Shown: positions 17,039-27,759, numbered from the stretch's first letter. The stretch is 64,000 bases of DNA from Chitinispirillaceae bacterium (GCA_016929595.1 JAFGIN010000143.1:1-64000), one strand, 5' to 3'. Numbers and translations are program-made. The notes: generated by a model not told the origin, from the letters alone.

Positions 17039-17851
17039 ATGATACAGGAAACTGATTTACTTTATTTCAAAAACTGGTTCGAAATGTATGTTAAGCAATT
17101 CTGTACCGGAAACGAACGGATCGATTCTGCAATTTGTTTGAAAGTAACGCACACAAAAAATGTTGCTCTTGAGATTCTTGGTTTGGCAAACTCGTTGAAT
17201 CTTGATGCAGAACATTGCTATCTGGCAGAGATTGTCGCTATATTCCATGATATAGGTCGATTCGAGCAGTACCTCAGGTACCACACTTATTCAGACCAGA
17301 AATCCGAAGATCATGCAAAACTGGGACTGGAAGTAATAGCCTCCACAGGCGTGATCAGCAGGCTTCCGCTATACGAACAGGAACTTGTCAGAAATGTGGT
17401 GGCTCACCATAATCGTGCTTCTTTGCCCCAGGGTGATGATCAGAAATTTCTTCTCCTTCTGAAATTGCTTCGGGATGCTGATAAGATAGATATCCTTCGT
17501 GTGGTAACCGAACATTATGCAGGTTTCAGTCGCAATGAAGCAATCAATATAGGCCTTCCCGATACGCCTGAAATATCGGATGAGATCGTGAACAGTATTC
17601 TGAACTGCACATTGGCAAAAGTTCAGGACATAAAAACAATCAACGATTTCAAGCTTCTGCAGGTTGGTTGGATTTTCGATCTGAATTTCCCAAGGACATA
17701 TCAAATATTCAAACAGCGGTGTTATCTTGATAAATTATCTGCGGCGCTGCCACAAACGGTAAATGTTATTCAAGCAATAGATTCAGCACGCAGATTTTTG
17801 ATGCGAAAATGCACTATTGAAAGGAGTGTGCACGAATGCCAGATCCCTTGA
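17039..17851 (+). CDS. HD-domain phosphohydrolase
   Basis: A 270-aa HD-superfamily protein. Metal-ligand residues are seen in HTKNVALEI, IFHDIGRFEQYLRYHTY and NVVAHHNRASLP, followed by RDADKIDIL. The form is close to uncharacterised HD hydrolases acting on nucleotides or phosphate esters; it lacks a GYP motif. ATG 17039 is chosen, with AAGGAG 13 nt upstream; TTG 17027 would place the ribosome site too close. Its last 16 nt overlap the next PLP-enzyme gene. Confidence 0.85.
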   Translation: MIQETDLLYFKNWFEMYVKQFCTGNERIDSAICLKVTHTKNVALEILGLANSLNLDAEHCYLAEIVAIFHDIGRFEQYLRYHTYSDQKSEDHAKLGLEVIASTGVISRLPLYEQELVRNVVAHHNRASLPQGDDQKFLLLLKLLRDADKIDILRVVTEHYAGFSRNEAINIGLPDTPEISDEIVNSILNCTLAKVQDIKTINDFKLLQVGWIFDLNFPRTYQIFKQRCYLDKLSAALPQTVNVIQAIDSARRFLMRKCTIERSVHECQIP

Positions 17852-18972
17852 CGCCTTATGGCAATAAGCCAATGGTTACCCCGATAGTCAATGCGGTTAA
17901 TTATCGTTATGCATCTTTTGATGTTCTTCGCAGAATAACAAACGGAGAAGTTGATGGATACACTTATCATCGGGATGATAATCCTACGGTAAGAGAGGTT
18001 GAGAAGAAAATCGCAATAATGGAAAAGGCAGAAGATTGCATTGTATGCACTTCCGGAATGGCCGCCTGTACGCTTGTATATCTCACATATCTCAAAGCTG
18101 GCGATCATCTTATTTTGTTTCATGATATTTACGGAGCGCATTATAAGGTTTCGCTTGCTCTTGAGCGGTTCGGGGTCAAAATTACCTGGATCAATGCCGA
18201 TGAATCCCAAACAATCGAACAATACATTACTCCCGAAACGAGGATGATCTTCTGCGAAACGCCGAGTAATCCTCTCTGCAAAGTCATTGATATCAGGGCA
18301 TTGAGCATACTTTCAAGAAAATACGGTATAAAGCTGGTCGTTGATAATACATTTGCAACTCCATATCATCAGAATCCTCTTGACCTTGGAGCAGATCTGG
18401 TTGTCCATAGTGCAACAAAAGCACTTGGTGGACATAATGATCTTATGGCTGGTGCCATCGCAGGCAGTAAAGAAGATTATGACAAATTGTGGTTCAGCAG
18501 ACAGGCATTCGGGACGACTCTTGATGCGTATTCTGCTTCGCTCCTGGAGCGGGGATTGAAAACTTTTTCGCTTCGTGCAGAACGTATGTCGGAAAATGCA
18601 CACATTATTGCCACTTACCTTTCACAACATCCGGCAATTACAAATGTCCGCTATCCTGGTTTAGCCTCGGATAAGGGAAACAAAATTGCATCATCTCAGA
18701 TGGTGAAAGGTTATGGAGGAATGATGGCTTTTGATGTCGGGAAGAGTATTGATGATGCCAGAAAATTTATTGGCAACCTGAAAGTGATTCATCATGCAGT
18801 AAGTCTTGGCGCTACGGAGTCTCTGATATGTGTACCGTATCTGACGACGATGTTATATATGCCTCCGGAACGACGGACTTCATTTGGTGTGAAAGAAAAT
18901 ACTGTTCGATTTTCTGTTGGTATTGAGCCTGTTGAGACTATCGTTGATGATCTGGAACAGGGACTTCATTGA
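17836..18972 (+). CDS. Cys/Met-metabolism PLP enzyme (trans-sulfuration family)
   Basis: A 378-aa fold-type I PLP enzyme of the MetB/MetC/MGL family. The PLP-binding Lys195 is in VVHSATKALGGHNDLM, with TSGMAA upstream (phosphate loop) and the ETPSNPLCKVIDI strand. The family includes cystathionine gamma-synthase and -lyase, and methionine gamma-lyase; I cannot decide between them. YTYHRDDNPTVREVEKK is the N-terminal family block. Position after HD hydrolase and before PNPOx/MBL genes gives no pathway. A lyase could release sulfide or H2S for cluster assembly (inference). Confidence 0.88.
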   Translation: MPDPLTPYGNKPMVTPIVNAVNYRYASFDVLRRITNGEVDGYTYHRDDNPTVREVEKKIAIMEKAEDCIVCTSGMAACTLVYLTYLKAGDHLILFHDIYGAHYKVSLALERFGVKITWINADESQTIEQYITPETRMIFCETPSNPLCKVIDIRALSILSRKYGIKLVVDNTFATPYHQNPLDLGADLVVHSATKALGGHNDLMAGAIAGSKEDYDKLWFSRQAFGTTLDAYSASLLERGLKTFSLRAERMSENAHIIATYLSQHPAITNVRYPGLASDKGNKIASSQMVKGYGGMMAFDVGKSIDDARKFIGNLKVIHHAVSLGATESLICVPYLTTMLYMPPERRTSFGVKENTVRFSVGIEPVETIVDDLEQGLH

Positions 18973-19093
18973 TTAAAATGGTGATCAGGTATCTCGATGT
19001 GGAAAGAAGTTACAAAAAAAGGTCTGCTTAACCGGTTTTTAGAATTTCTGAAATAACCAAAATCAAATGCAAACCTCTTAGAAAGAATGTAAA

Positions 19094-19324
19094 ATGACAA
19101 ACGATATAGAATCCGAAAAATATGAAGCAAATGAAATTGATCTAGGCTATCATCCTACGGGATTTAGAATCGATAAAGGGGCTGATCCCTTGAATCGTTA
19201 TACTCAATGGACAATAGATAATGATGGCAAATGGATAAATAGCAAACCTGTCTGCTTTCATACATTACCTGCGGATGGATGGATCAAAATAGAAAATGAC
19301 AGTAGGACAGAAAACCGGAAATGA
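19094..19324 (+). CDS. Small hypothetical protein (76 aa)
   Basis: Unrecognised acidic soluble protein with many Asp, Glu and Trp. It contains YHPTGFRIDKG, PLNRYTQWTID and PADGWIKIEND, a pattern suggesting a compact beta-rich fold. It lies between the PLP-enzyme gene and a PNPOx-like gene and its stop precedes that start by about 30 nt. The start ATG has a weak AAAGAA upstream. Codon use is like its neighbours, so it is likely real, but no family is assigned. Confidence 0.5.
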   Translation: MTNDIESEKYEANEIDLGYHPTGFRIDKGADPLNRYTQWTIDNDGKWINSKPVCFHTLPADGWIKIENDSRTENRK

Positions 19325-19355
19325 TCGACCAAGTAACAATATAAAGGAGTTTACC

Positions 19356-19739
19356 ATGACTAAAAAATTACCCGACGAAGTGATGAATGCGTGGCAGGAA
19401 CGTGAAGGACCGCTGGTATTGATAACGGTGAGCAAAAATGGTATCCCGAACGCCATATATGCTTCAATTGTAAAAATAATAGATGATGGAAGAATTGCAG
19501 TTGTTGACAATTATTTCGACAAAACAAAATTGAACATCGATGAAGGCAATTGCAAAGCAAGCGCTTTATTTATTGCAAGTGGGCATAAATCATACCAGAT
19601 AAAGGGCAGTGTAGAATACCATACCCAAGGTCCTCTTTATGAGGAAATCCTCTCATGGGCTGATCCGAAGCATCCGAGGAAAGGGGTTGCAATAATAAAC
19701 TGCGAAGAAGTATACAGAGGCAAGGACAGGCTCGCATGA
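19356..19739 (+). CDS. Pyridoxamine 5'-phosphate oxidase-like FMN-binding protein
   Basis: A 127-aa split-barrel flavoprotein of the PNPOx-like type. Family features: an N-terminal helix, the strand GPLVLITVSKNGIPNA, the KTKLNIDEGNCKASALF FMN-phosphate block and the YQIKGSVEYHT strand. Small relatives bind FMN, haem or F420; the substrate is unknown. The ribosome site AAAGGAG is 8 nt before ATG 19356; a frame from 19296 lacks homology. It overlaps the MBL gene by ATGA. Confidence 0.85.
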   Translation: MTKKLPDEVMNAWQEREGPLVLITVSKNGIPNAIYASIVKIIDDGRIAVVDNYFDKTKLNIDEGNCKASALFIASGHKSYQIKGSVEYHTQGPLYEEILSWADPKHPRKGVAIINCEEVYRGKDRLA

Positions 19740-20572
19740 TACGCAATCTAAGTATCAAGATTCTCGTTGACAATAAGTCAGGCAATGAAATGTTGCACAG
19801 TGAACATGGGTTGTCATTCTGGATTGAAGCCGATGAACGGCGTATTGTATTTGACACCGGCAAAAGCGACATCCTCATTGGTAATGCTGAAGTTTTGGGT
19901 ATAGATCTGCGTACTGCAGGTACTATGATACTTTCGCACGGGCACTATGATCATACCGGGGGTGTAGCTGCAGTTCGAGGTTTGAATCCTGAAATTTCCG
20001 TTTACTGTCATCCTGGTATTTTTATACCCCGATATAGCCGACAGACAGATGGAAAAATGAAACCGATTGGTATTAACGAGAATGCTTCAAATGAGCTTCA
20101 TAAAATGATCGACAGGATACATTGGATTAATGAGCCATTCTACCTTTCCGACGATATTGGTATAACTGGGCCGATTCCACGTTTATCCGATTTTGAAGAT
20201 ACCGGTGGTTCATTTTTTCTGGATCCCGAAGCCCAGAGACCAGATCCGATCAGTGATGATCTTGCTTTATGGTTTAAAACGACGAAGGGAATTGTTGTTG
20301 TAACAGGTTGTTGCCATTCCGGAATAGTTAATACACTTGAATATATTCAGACTATTACAGGTGACAAGAATATATTGACAGTTTTAGGGGGCTTGCATCT
20401 TCTTAATGCATCATTGGAAAGGTTGGAAAAAAGTTGCGAATACCTGAATCGTGCTGTGTCTGGTAAAATATATCCTTGTCATTGTACTGGAGATAAAGCA
20501 ATCGGGTTCTTACGAACCAGATTCCATGACAGGATAATTGTTGGGAATGTCGGTGCTTCTTTCCAATTTTAG
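19736..20572 (+). CDS. MBL-fold metallohydrolase (RibFAP synthase-like)
   Basis: A 278-aa metallo-beta-lactamase fold enzyme. Metal ligands are visible in SHGHYDHTGG (about 63-72), TGCCHSGIVN and the terminal PCHCTGDKA. This subgroup resembles the 7,8-dihydropterin-6-yl-methyl-4-(beta-D-ribofuranosyl)aminobenzene 5'-phosphate synthase family known from methanopterin synthesis, but many bacterial members are uncharacterised. ATGA overlap with the PNPOx-like gene marks a functional pair. A paralog lies at 35482-36321. Confidence 0.87.
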   Translation: MIRNLSIKILVDNKSGNEMLHSEHGLSFWIEADERRIVFDTGKSDILIGNAEVLGIDLRTAGTMILSHGHYDHTGGVAAVRGLNPEISVYCHPGIFIPRYSRQTDGKMKPIGINENASNELHKMIDRIHWINEPFYLSDDIGITGPIPRLSDFEDTGGSFFLDPEAQRPDPISDDLALWFKTTKGIVVVTGCCHSGIVNTLEYIQTITGDKNILTVLGGLHLLNASLERLEKSCEYLNRAVSGKIYPCHCTGDKAIGFLRTRFHDRIIVGNVGASFQF

Positions 20573-20932
20573 AGTTTCTGACATTAAATGTTTTCTGGAA
20601 ATGTCAGTTGTTTAGAACAGCACTGTCGTCCTGTGATATTCAATTCAGTGTGGTTTGCAGGTTAGTACGAATATGGGCTGCAGGCCTTTTGATTATTGTA
20701 GTGTGCGTAAAAAATTCATGTTGGAAGCAGGATTATTCCAGATCTGGGCTTTATTTCAATATTATTAACAGGCATCTCTGGTTTTTCAATGCGTTCAATA
20801 GTATATTGAGTTGTAATACGAGGTTCAGGAAGGACTTTTCTGAATAAGTATTAAAAAACCTATCATCCCCTCGCTATTTTGTCACATCTTACCTGGAAAA
20901 ATCAAGTTCTGCGAAAAAAGTGAAAATATAAC
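20573..20932. other. Intergenic, no gene seen
   Basis: It begins with an 8-bp inverted repeat (20578-20585 with 20600-20607) that may act as a weak end signal for the MBL gene, then AT-rich DNA without a supported gene. A short frame at 20608-20847 has no ribosome site or family signal. Confidence 0.5.
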
Positions 20933-20961
20933 TTGCCGTTATCTACTGTAATTAGTAGAAT
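20933..20961 (+). promoter_or_regulatory. Sigma70-type promoter upstream of the REC-kinase
   Basis: TTGCCG (20933-20938), a 17-nt spacer, then TAGAAT (20956-20961). The palindrome CTACTGTAATTAGTAG overlaps the spacer and -10 region and could bind a regulator. The GTG start of the REC-kinase is about 28 nt downstream. Confidence 0.45.
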
Positions 20962-20988
20962 ATTCAGAAAATAAAAAAAGGATTAATA

Positions 20989-22074
20989 GTGGAATCTGCA
21001 GTAAAAGGCCATATTCTGATAGTTGATGATGAGATATCAATATGCACAGGTATCAGTGGCCTTCTGGAACTGGATGGTTTTAAAACTGATTTTGCTCATG
21101 GTGAAAAGGATTGTCTGGCGTACCTGGATAAAAATCCCGATGTTGATATAATTCTTCTCGATGTAAATCTTGGTCCCGGTCTGGATGGATTACAGCTGCT
21201 TCCTTTAATAAAAAGCAGGTATAAATATGTTCAGGTTGTAATGTTTACATCACATGACAGTCTTTCTATCGGAATCGAAAGTATGAAAAAGGGGGCATTC
21301 GATTTTCTGACAAAGCCATTCAACGAGCTTCAGTTTCTTAAAATTGCTGATGCTGCCATAGAGCGCAAGAAGTTGATACAGATCAAGGATCTTTATTTTG
21401 ATATGGTGGTGCATGATCTGAAAAATCCGCTTCAGTGCATATCCGGTGCGCTTGAAATTCTCAGGGAGATGTATACGGAACAAAATACTATTCAAAAGCG
21501 GCTCTTTGAAACTGCAGAGAATGGGGTGAAGCAGATTTTTTCAATGGTCAGCAATATGCTTGGTGTGACAAGTTTTGAAAAGGGTACTATTGTTGCAAGA
21601 AAATCTCAGGTTGATTTTAAATCAACAGTTCTCAATGAATTGAAAATGTTTTCGCTGATACATATTTCGTTTTCCGATTCTGTTCCGGACAAGGCATATA
21701 TAGATAAAGATCTTTTTTTCAGAGTTGTGTCAAATATTACCGGGAATGCTATACGGTTTTCGATACCGGATTCAATTGTAAATATTTCATTTGACTGTCA
21801 TGATGATCAGCTCGAAATTTCTGTCAAAAACACAGGTTCGTTTATCCCGGAGGATATGCGGGAGGTTGTATTCGATAAATTTTCGGGGGTACAAAAGTCA
21901 ATGAACAGTATAAAAGGGCAAAATTTCGGCCTTGGGCTGACCTTCAGTAAGATGGCTGTGAATGCGATGAATGGAAAAATATGGGTTGAAGGAGATTCAT
22001 CAGTTCCCGAAACGGTGTTCAAATTTACAGTAGATTGCTCATCACACGAAGATACAGAGTGTTACGCAAGGTAA
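20989..22074 (+). CDS. Receiver-histidine kinase protein (REC-HisKA-HATPase)
   Basis: A 361-aa soluble kinase with a receiver at the N-terminus (IVDDE; phosphoacceptor Asp58; TSHDS and Lys109) followed by a histidine kinase: VHDLKNPL H-box with His142, SNITGNAIRFSI N-box, and NFGLGLTF G2-box. So it is controlled by phosphorylation from another kinase instead of sensing a ligand directly. The start is GTG, with AGGA 6 nt upstream. It opens a signalling island and has a promoter candidate just upstream. Confidence 0.9.
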   Translation: MESAVKGHILIVDDEISICTGISGLLELDGFKTDFAHGEKDCLAYLDKNPDVDIILLDVNLGPGLDGLQLLPLIKSRYKYVQVVMFTSHDSLSIGIESMKKGAFDFLTKPFNELQFLKIADAAIERKKLIQIKDLYFDMVVHDLKNPLQCISGALEILREMYTEQNTIQKRLFETAENGVKQIFSMVSNMLGVTSFEKGTIVARKSQVDFKSTVLNELKMFSLIHISFSDSVPDKAYIDKDLFFRVVSNITGNAIRFSIPDSIVNISFDCHDDQLEISVKNTGSFIPEDMREVVFDKFSGVQKSMNSIKGQNFGLGLTFSKMAVNAMNGKIWVEGDSSVPETVFKFTVDCSSHEDTECYAR

Positions 22075-22267
22075 AAAAAAATATACAAAATCGTTTTGTT
22101 TTGCTCCTGAATTGTTGTATATTACTTAACACTTAGATAATTTATACTGCAAGCATTAAATTCGTGTTTGTCAAATTTTTCACTGTTTTTCTGCTTCTGA
22201 ATTGTCAAAAAATTCAGTTACAGAAACGTTAGTTCCAATTCTGCTTTCCAAAGCCAGTGGAGTTGTA

Positions 22268-23086
22268 ATGGCAATCGAGACAGTATCTTCAACATCTCCT
22301 CTTTTAAATAACGTTCGTGCATCTGATATCTGGAGTCAGATAACAGCTTATGATAAAGTTGATTCATCACTACCAGAAATTGTAAAAATCAAGAAAATCA
22401 GCAAAACTCGTTCCGAATGGCATCTGATGCTCGATGGAATCCCGTTTTCATGGTATCAGAAGGATAGGCATGAAAATAGGAACTATGTCTCCAATTTCAC
22501 GCAGCTTATTGGCGATTTTGAACATTTCAGTGGAAGCTGGAAAATTGTAAAAAATATAAATAATAGTCTGAAGTTTCAATTTCAGATTCACTACTCCATC
22601 GGGTTACCGGCAGTTGAGGATTCCCGTTCTAATGTATGTAAAGTGATGCTTCAGAATTTCACCGATATGCTGGTTAACTGGCACTATAAAAAATTTGTCG
22701 GGTATGCTACAGATACCCGCAGCACTCTGAGGTATCCAGTTAACGATAAAAAAGAGATCCTTATTGGAAGTAAAACTGCTGAAGTACATGTTGTCAATAT
22801 ATCACGTTCTGGAATAATGTTTTCTATTAATAATAACCATTCGAAGGTGCCATCAGCAGCAGATGCAGATATTACGCTTGGAAAGCAGCGCATCTTTGGA
22901 AAAATTTATTCTGATCCCTATTATTCGATCTGCCGTATACAATTTAGTAAAGAGTTATCTGATGAGGAGATGTGGTCGATTCTTTCGATGTGGAAACTCT
23001 ACCCGGATCGCAGCCTGCTTACCGTTTTTGAAGTGCTCACTTCCGACAGTAACAAAATATCATCCGAGGTGATGAAGGGATTGTAG
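22268..23086 (+). CDS. PilZ-like domain protein
   Basis: A 272-aa protein whose C-terminal third fits PilZ-type beta barrels: RSTLRYPVNDKKEILIGSKT, then VHVVNISRSGIMFSI with the conserved NISRSGI strand and a later YYSICRIQF strand. PilZ domains bind cyclic di-GMP, but the usual RxxxR motif is not clean here, so binding is uncertain. The N-terminal 170 residues are unrecognised. ATG 22268 has GGAG 5 nt upstream; TTG 22202 would add 22 residues without a ribosome site. Confidence 0.6.
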   Translation: MAIETVSSTSPLLNNVRASDIWSQITAYDKVDSSLPEIVKIKKISKTRSEWHLMLDGIPFSWYQKDRHENRNYVSNFTQLIGDFEHFSGSWKIVKNINNSLKFQFQIHYSIGLPAVEDSRSNVCKVMLQNFTDMLVNWHYKKFVGYATDTRSTLRYPVNDKKEILIGSKTAEVHVVNISRSGIMFSINNNHSKVPSAADADITLGKQRIFGKIYSDPYYSICRIQFSKELSDEEMWSILSMWKLYPDRSLLTVFEVLTSDSNKISSEVMKGL

Positions 23087-23164
23087 TGAAGGGTGAAGGG
23101 TGAAGGAGGAAGGGTGAAGGAGGAAGGGTGAAGGAGGAAGGAGGAAGGAGGAAGGAGGAAGGAT
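23087..23164. repeat. GA-rich heptad tandem repeat array
   Basis: Repeated GGGTGAA and GGAGGAA units, about eleven in all, just after the PilZ-like gene. A C/T-rich stretch at 23174-23212 is roughly complementary, so the region could fold as a long hairpin or form a triplex. Confidence 0.85.
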
Positions 23165-23925
23165 TGTTCCAATTTCACACTTCTCCCTTCTCACTTCACA
23201 CTTCTCACTTCATTGTGTGTCCTCGCACTTTGATGACAGAGATGTCGTCTGATAGAGAAGTTTTTATATTGTCAGGTAAATGATGCTTCTTCAGTGAAAT
23301 ATGATTTGCATAATTGCTCGTTTTTTACAATAATGTATTCATCCATCAAACAACAATTACAGTATAACTTGAATCGGGCGAATGCTTTTCGCGATCTGCT
23401 TGGCATACTTAGCGCGTCGCCGGCTTTAAATTGATAGTACATCACGATAAATCAGGATGTACTGCGCGTATCTTAGAAATCAGTGTCGCTCAAGGTTATT
23501 GTGCACCTCATCATCAATGAATCGTCCGAACAGGTACAAAAGAGTTTTTTTAATACATAGGGGTCAGAATACAGAATTCATCCCGAGCTCAGTGTATACC
23601 CTGAATTATGAATACCTGAAGTTGTAGCAATAAATTTTTGTATTTAAAAAACCAGGCAATAATTCACTTCCAAATGACTTATGACTACGACATAATAGTG
23701 TCAGCCACCCTGATCAGCGATACTGAAAGTCAAAAAGAGATTGATCTTTTCGCTCCGGAAATGCAAGCTTTAGTAATTAACAAAAGTACGTTTCCGATAT
23801 TTTTATCGCTAATTTACTGTCAGAGGTTCACCTTCGTTGAAACGATGGAAGACAGGTGACAGTGCCACACGAACTTGAATAATTTCGGAATCTGTTTTTG
23901 TTCCATCCTGCAATAGAATACAATT
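23165..23925. other. Intergenic, mobile palindromic element, no gene
   Basis: A long stretch holding the CT-rich partner of the array, a palindromic element at 23366-23537 and AT-rich DNA. A 73-aa frame at 23638-23859 has no recognisable feature and no clear ribosome site. Confidence 0.5.
23366..23537. repeat. Palindromic element, long copy
   Basis: The left end (GAATCGGGCGAATGCTTTTC then GCGATCTGCTT) and right end (CACCTCATCATCAATGAATC then GTCCGAACAGG) match the two ends of the 78-bp element at 41503-41580. About 95 bp of extra DNA sits in the middle, containing its own perfect 8-bp inverted repeat AGTACATC/GATGTACT. This suggests a MITE-like family with variable cores. Confidence 0.6.
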
Positions 23926-26900
23926 ATGGAGAAAAAACAGTTAGTAACTATACAGGACTTCCAGTTTGATGATGCCTGGGTGTACCGTAACGGGGCAACC
24001 GGATTTATATATCGTATTGGAATAATTCCAGGAAGAATACTATTGTCCGAAATGAAAGGATGTATTACTGATTTTGATGTTGAAGGAGTGGCACCTTTTC
24101 TGGAAGCGGTATACAGTAATGGAGGTTTTGAAGATACCGAATATATCCGCGTTGCTGATTATTCCGGGATTACTGATTCTGCGATAAAGGTTCGAAAGAA
24201 GTATTCTTCTCTTTTAAACAAACTCAATAAAGAGCATCATTGTAAACCGTGGATAACATGGATTTGTGGAGCTGACAGGCTTCTTCAGGTCCAGCTTCAG
24301 CTTTTTGCTCACATTGTCAATCAAAGATTCCGATTTGTCAGTTCGCTTGATGAAGCATTAAGTAAGATTGAACTTACCGATGAAAAAAAGGCAATTGAGG
24401 ATGATAAAATCAGTGAAATTATTATACTGACACGAGCGCATCTGACTGAATTTAATGCGGTTTTCGGAAAGCTGCTATGGGATGAAAAGCTCACGAAAAC
24501 AGATCATCTGACACTATCTCCGGATAACCCGCTTTCAATTTTACAGCAATCAATCGATGTGCTTCAGGGCGATATCTACGAATTACTCCGGAATGATCAG
24601 GAAAATGCAAATAACCTCAGCGATATTTTAAATACTGTTGAAGCCGGAGTATTAATTGTTAATAGAAAAAGTCATATCACTCTTTTTGTTAATTTCAAGG
24701 CAGCACAACTGGCACATACAACCCGGGAAGAACTGATCAACAGGCATTGTAATGCTCTTTTTAAATATGATGAATGTCATGTGTGTCCATTTGATACCGT
24801 TGATGTGCAACTGGATAAACGGGAAATACTTTTTCGGGCAGTTGATGGTTCAACGATTCCCGTTCTCAAAACGGTCAAACCTTTTATTTACAAAAAAGAA
24901 GAGTGTGTGCTCGAAACGTTTGTAGATATAAGAGATACTAAAAAAAATCAGTATCGATTTGAGCGCCTGTTCAACGGGAATCCTGCATTGATGGCAATTT
25001 GTTCACTTCCGGACAAGGTTCTCACGCAGGTAAATGACCGGTTTGTCGCGACCCTTGGATTTACCCGTGAAGAATTGATAGGAAAAAAAGCCATTGATTC
25101 GCCTTTGCTGGCATATCCTGAACAGTGTCATTATATCGATGAGCAGATTCGTGCTAATGGTGCAGTGTGCGATTATCTCATTGAAATGCGCTGCAAAGAT
25201 GGAACTACTCTGTATGGCGTTATCAGCATTGAAGTCATTGAAGATCATGGTGAAGAGTTTCTGCTCTCGGTTATAATCGATGTAACACAGCGTATTGCTC
25301 TGGAAAAAACCCTTAGCGAGGAGCGGGATCGTCTCAATAACGTTGTGGAAGGCGCCAATATTGGTATTTGGGAGTGGAATATTCAAACACAGGAATTTAC
25401 TGTTAATGAGGAGTACGGAAGGATTGCAGGGTATACTGTCGAAGAGATCTCTCCACTGCTCAGGAAAAACTGGCATGCATTGGTATTTAATGATGATTTG
25501 AAGAGTGTGAAACATCAATTACAAGCCCACATTGATAGAAAATCTTTAGCCTATGATTCTGAATTTCGTATTAGGCACAGCAATGGGAGTCTGATCTGGG
25601 TTCATGATCGGGGAAAAATAATAAAAAGGGATAACGACGGCAATCCTCAGGTCCTTTACGGTGTCAGAACAGAAATTTCGGATCGTAAAGGAATAGAAGA
25701 GGATCTTCTTAACACTATAGAACAGCTTTCAAACGAGAGATTGCGTTCCGGTAAGCTTACCGTTGCTGCAAATGCTGCCAGTCAGGCAAAAAGTGATTTT
25801 CTTGCGAATATGAGTCATGAGATCAGGACACCGTTAAATGGTATCATTGGTATGTCAGGACTGCTTCTGAATACCCCGGTCAGTGAAGAACAACAGCAGT
25901 TTGCAGCAGCGATAAAAATGAGCGGGGAATCACTGCTTGCACTGGTTAATGATATACTTGACTTCTCAAAGATCGAAGCCGGAAGACTCGAACTGGAGAT
26001 CATCGAATTCGATCTGATTGATCTTGTCGAACAGGTTGCAATGATGATCGCGCTTCGGGCTGAGGAGAAACATATCGAACTTGTCATTGATATTGATCAT
26101 CGCTGTCCATCAAAAGTAACTGGAGACCCGGCCCGGCTACGTCAGATTCTATTGAATATTGCAGGTAATGCTGTCAAGTTTACTGAAACAGGTGAAATTG
26201 TCATAGTTGCGCATCTTATAAATGATTACGGGCAACCGTATATCCGTTTTTCAGTAAGGGATAGTGGTGTCGGTATACCCGAACATAAGCAATCAACGAT
26301 TTTTGAAAAATTTGTACAGGCCGATGCGTCAACTACGCGGAAATTCGGCGGTACCGGTCTTGGATTGACCATATCTAAAAGCCTTGTTGAAAAAATGGGG
26401 GGGACAATTGGTATTATTTCACCAGTAACTGAATGCGTTGGATCTGGTCATAATGGTACTGAATTCTGGTTTACTTTACCAGTAAAAACAACGACAAGGG
26501 CGGGGAAAAAATGCGAAATTCAGGATATAGCCCAGGGTAAAAGATTACTTGTTATAGACGACAACGGCTCGAGTCGAAGATCACTGTGTAACCTTTTAAG
26601 GGGATGCGGATTCAGCACGGATTGTGCGGCTGATGCAGAAAATGGTTTAATGATGGTGCGTAAGGCTGTGTCCGGGAACTCTTCATATGATCTGGTAGTA
26701 ATTGATATGACCTTACCCGATAGAGATGGTCTGACGCTGGGAAAAGAGATAAAAGAGAATCCTCCACTTAAGCACATTCCACTGGTGCTTATGATTGCGA
26801 TGAAAGATTTTACTGATGTGGGGCGTTTTAAAAAGTCAGGTATTACAGAATGTATTTCAAAGCCTGTGCGAAGGAATGATTTAGTTTCTGTACTGATAAA

Positions 26901-27759
26901 AATATTTACAGGAAAGAGCGGTGTCTCTGAAGAGCTGACAGCCGGGAGCAAAACCGGTAATGAAAAGAATACTCTTGCAGGTATACGAATTCTCCTTGCT
27001 GAAGATAATGATGTTAACAGACAGGTTGCCTGTGGTATTATGAAAATGTTCGGTCTTGAAGTGAAAGCTGTTGTCAATGGTGCAGAAGCAATAAAGGCTC
27101 TAGAAGAAGAGCATTTTGATGCAGTTCTGATGGATGTGCAGATGCCGGTACTTGATGGATATGAAGCAACAAAACGTATTCGCGATAAAACTTCATCAGG
27201 TAAAAACCATCAGGTTCCGGTTATTGCCATGACAGCACACGCCGGAGCGGATGATAGAAGCAGATGTCTCAATGCCGGTATGGATGATTATCTCACGAAG
27301 CCTCTCATGGCTGAACAACTGAAAAATGTTTTACTGAAATGGACTGGAGGCGCTAAAGGAACTACGGATGTTTCTTCTGATACAGTTGTTAAAGAGGCCA
27401 TTATATTTGATGAAAAGGATTTTCTCAAGCGACTTATGAATAACAGGGAGCTGGCAGCAAAAGTACTCCTGGCGTTTCTCCATGATATGCCACGGAAAAT
27501 TGTGACCATAAAATCACTTGCTGAAGCGGGGGATACAGAGACCTGCAAACGTATTGCACACTCAATAAAAGGGGCAGCTGCCAATCTGGGCGCTGATGCA
27601 ATCAGGGAGGTTGCCATTGCAGTTGAAAATGCCGGTGCTGCTGATGACAAAAAACGCCTGGTTGATTTGGTAATGAAAATTGAGCACCAGTTTGAACTGT
27701 TCAAAATCACCATTGAAGAATTAAAAAATGATCCGGCATCGCAGATTCATTTGTTATAA
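23926..27759 (+). CDS. Large multi-PAS hybrid kinase with two receivers and HPt domain
   Basis: A 1277-aa soluble hybrid kinase. Order: unrecognised N-terminal domain (about 1-145) and linker helix, PAS 1 (about 235-345) with a CHVCPF motif, PAS 2 (about 345-465), PAS 3 (about 465-590), HisKA with [12 protein letters not shown] (His631), HATPase with [12 protein letters not shown], a first receiver (about 870-1000), a second receiver with [11 protein letters not shown] and [12 protein letters not shown], and a C-terminal HPt with [10 protein letters not shown] (His1212). This is the BarA/ArcB-type phosphorelay layout on one chain. The CHVCPF PAS could bind haem or metal. The first receiver looks divergent. 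It lies just before a REC-PP2C protein that may receive the signal. Confidence 0.93.
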   Translation: MEKKQLVTIQDFQFDDAWVYRNGATGFIYRIGIIPGRILLSEMKGCITDFDVEGVAPFLEAVYSNGGFEDTEYIRVADYSGITDSAIKVRKKYSSLLNKLNKEHHCKPWITWICGADRLLQVQLQLFAHIVNQRFRFVSSLDEALSKIELTDEKKAIEDDKISEIIILTRAHLTEFNAVFGKLLWDEKLTKTDHLTLSPDNPLSILQQSIDVLQGDIYELLRNDQENANNLSDILNTVEAGVLIVNRKSHITLFVNFKAAQLAHTTREELINRHCNALFKYDECHVCPFDTVDVQLDKREILFRAVDGSTIPVLKTVKPFIYKKEECVLETFVDIRDTKKNQYRFERLFNGNPALMAICSLPDKVLTQVNDRFVATLGFTREELIGKKAIDSPLLAYPEQCHYIDEQIRANGAVCDYLIEMRCKDGTTLYGVISIEVIEDHGEEFLLSVIIDVTQRIALEKTLSEERDRLNNVVEGANIGIWEWNIQTQEFTVNEEYGRIAGYTVEEISPLLRKNWHALVFNDDLKSVKHQLQAHIDRKSLAYDSEFRIRHSNGSLIWVHDRGKIIKRDNDGNPQVLYGVRTEISDRKGIEEDLLNTIEQLSNERLRSGKLTVAANAASQAKSDFLANMSHEIRTPLNGIIGMSGLLLNTPVSEEQQQFAAAIKMSGESLLALVNDILDFSKIEAGRLELEIIEFDLIDLVEQVAMMIALRAEEKHIELVIDIDHRCPSKVTGDPARLRQILLNIAGNAVKFTETGEIVIVAHLINDYGQPYIRFSVRDSGVGIPEHKQSTIFEKFVQADASTTRKFGGTGLGLTISKSLVEKMGGTIGIISPVTECVGSGHNGTEFWFTLPVKTTTRAGKKCEIQDIAQGKRLLVIDDNGSSRRSLCNLLRGCGFSTDCAADAENGLMMVRKAVSGNSSYDLVVIDMTLPDRDGLTLGKEIKENPPLKHIPLVLMIAMKDFTDVGRFKKSGITECISKPVRRNDLVSVLIKIFTGKSGVSEELTAGSKTGNEKNTLAGIRILLAEDNDVNRQVACGIMKMFGLEVKAVVNGAEAIKALEEEHFDAVLMDVQMPVLDGYEATKRIRDKTSSGKNHQVPVIAMTAHAGADDRSRCLNAGMDDYLTKPLMAEQLKNVLLKWTGGAKGTTDVSSDTVVKEAIIFDEKDFLKRLMNNRELAAKVLLAFLHDMPRKIVTIKSLAEAGDTETCKRIAHSIKGAAANLGADAIREVAIAVENAGAADDKKRLVDLVMKIEHQFELFKITIEELKNDPASQIHLL

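Noticed and set aside
20608-20847. 79-aa frame after the MBL gene
   Set aside because: No ribosome site, Cys/Trp/Phe-rich composition unlike neighbours, no motif.
23638-23859. 73-aa frame before the large hybrid kinase
   Set aside because: No recognisable motif and no ribosome site; in a repeat-rich gap.
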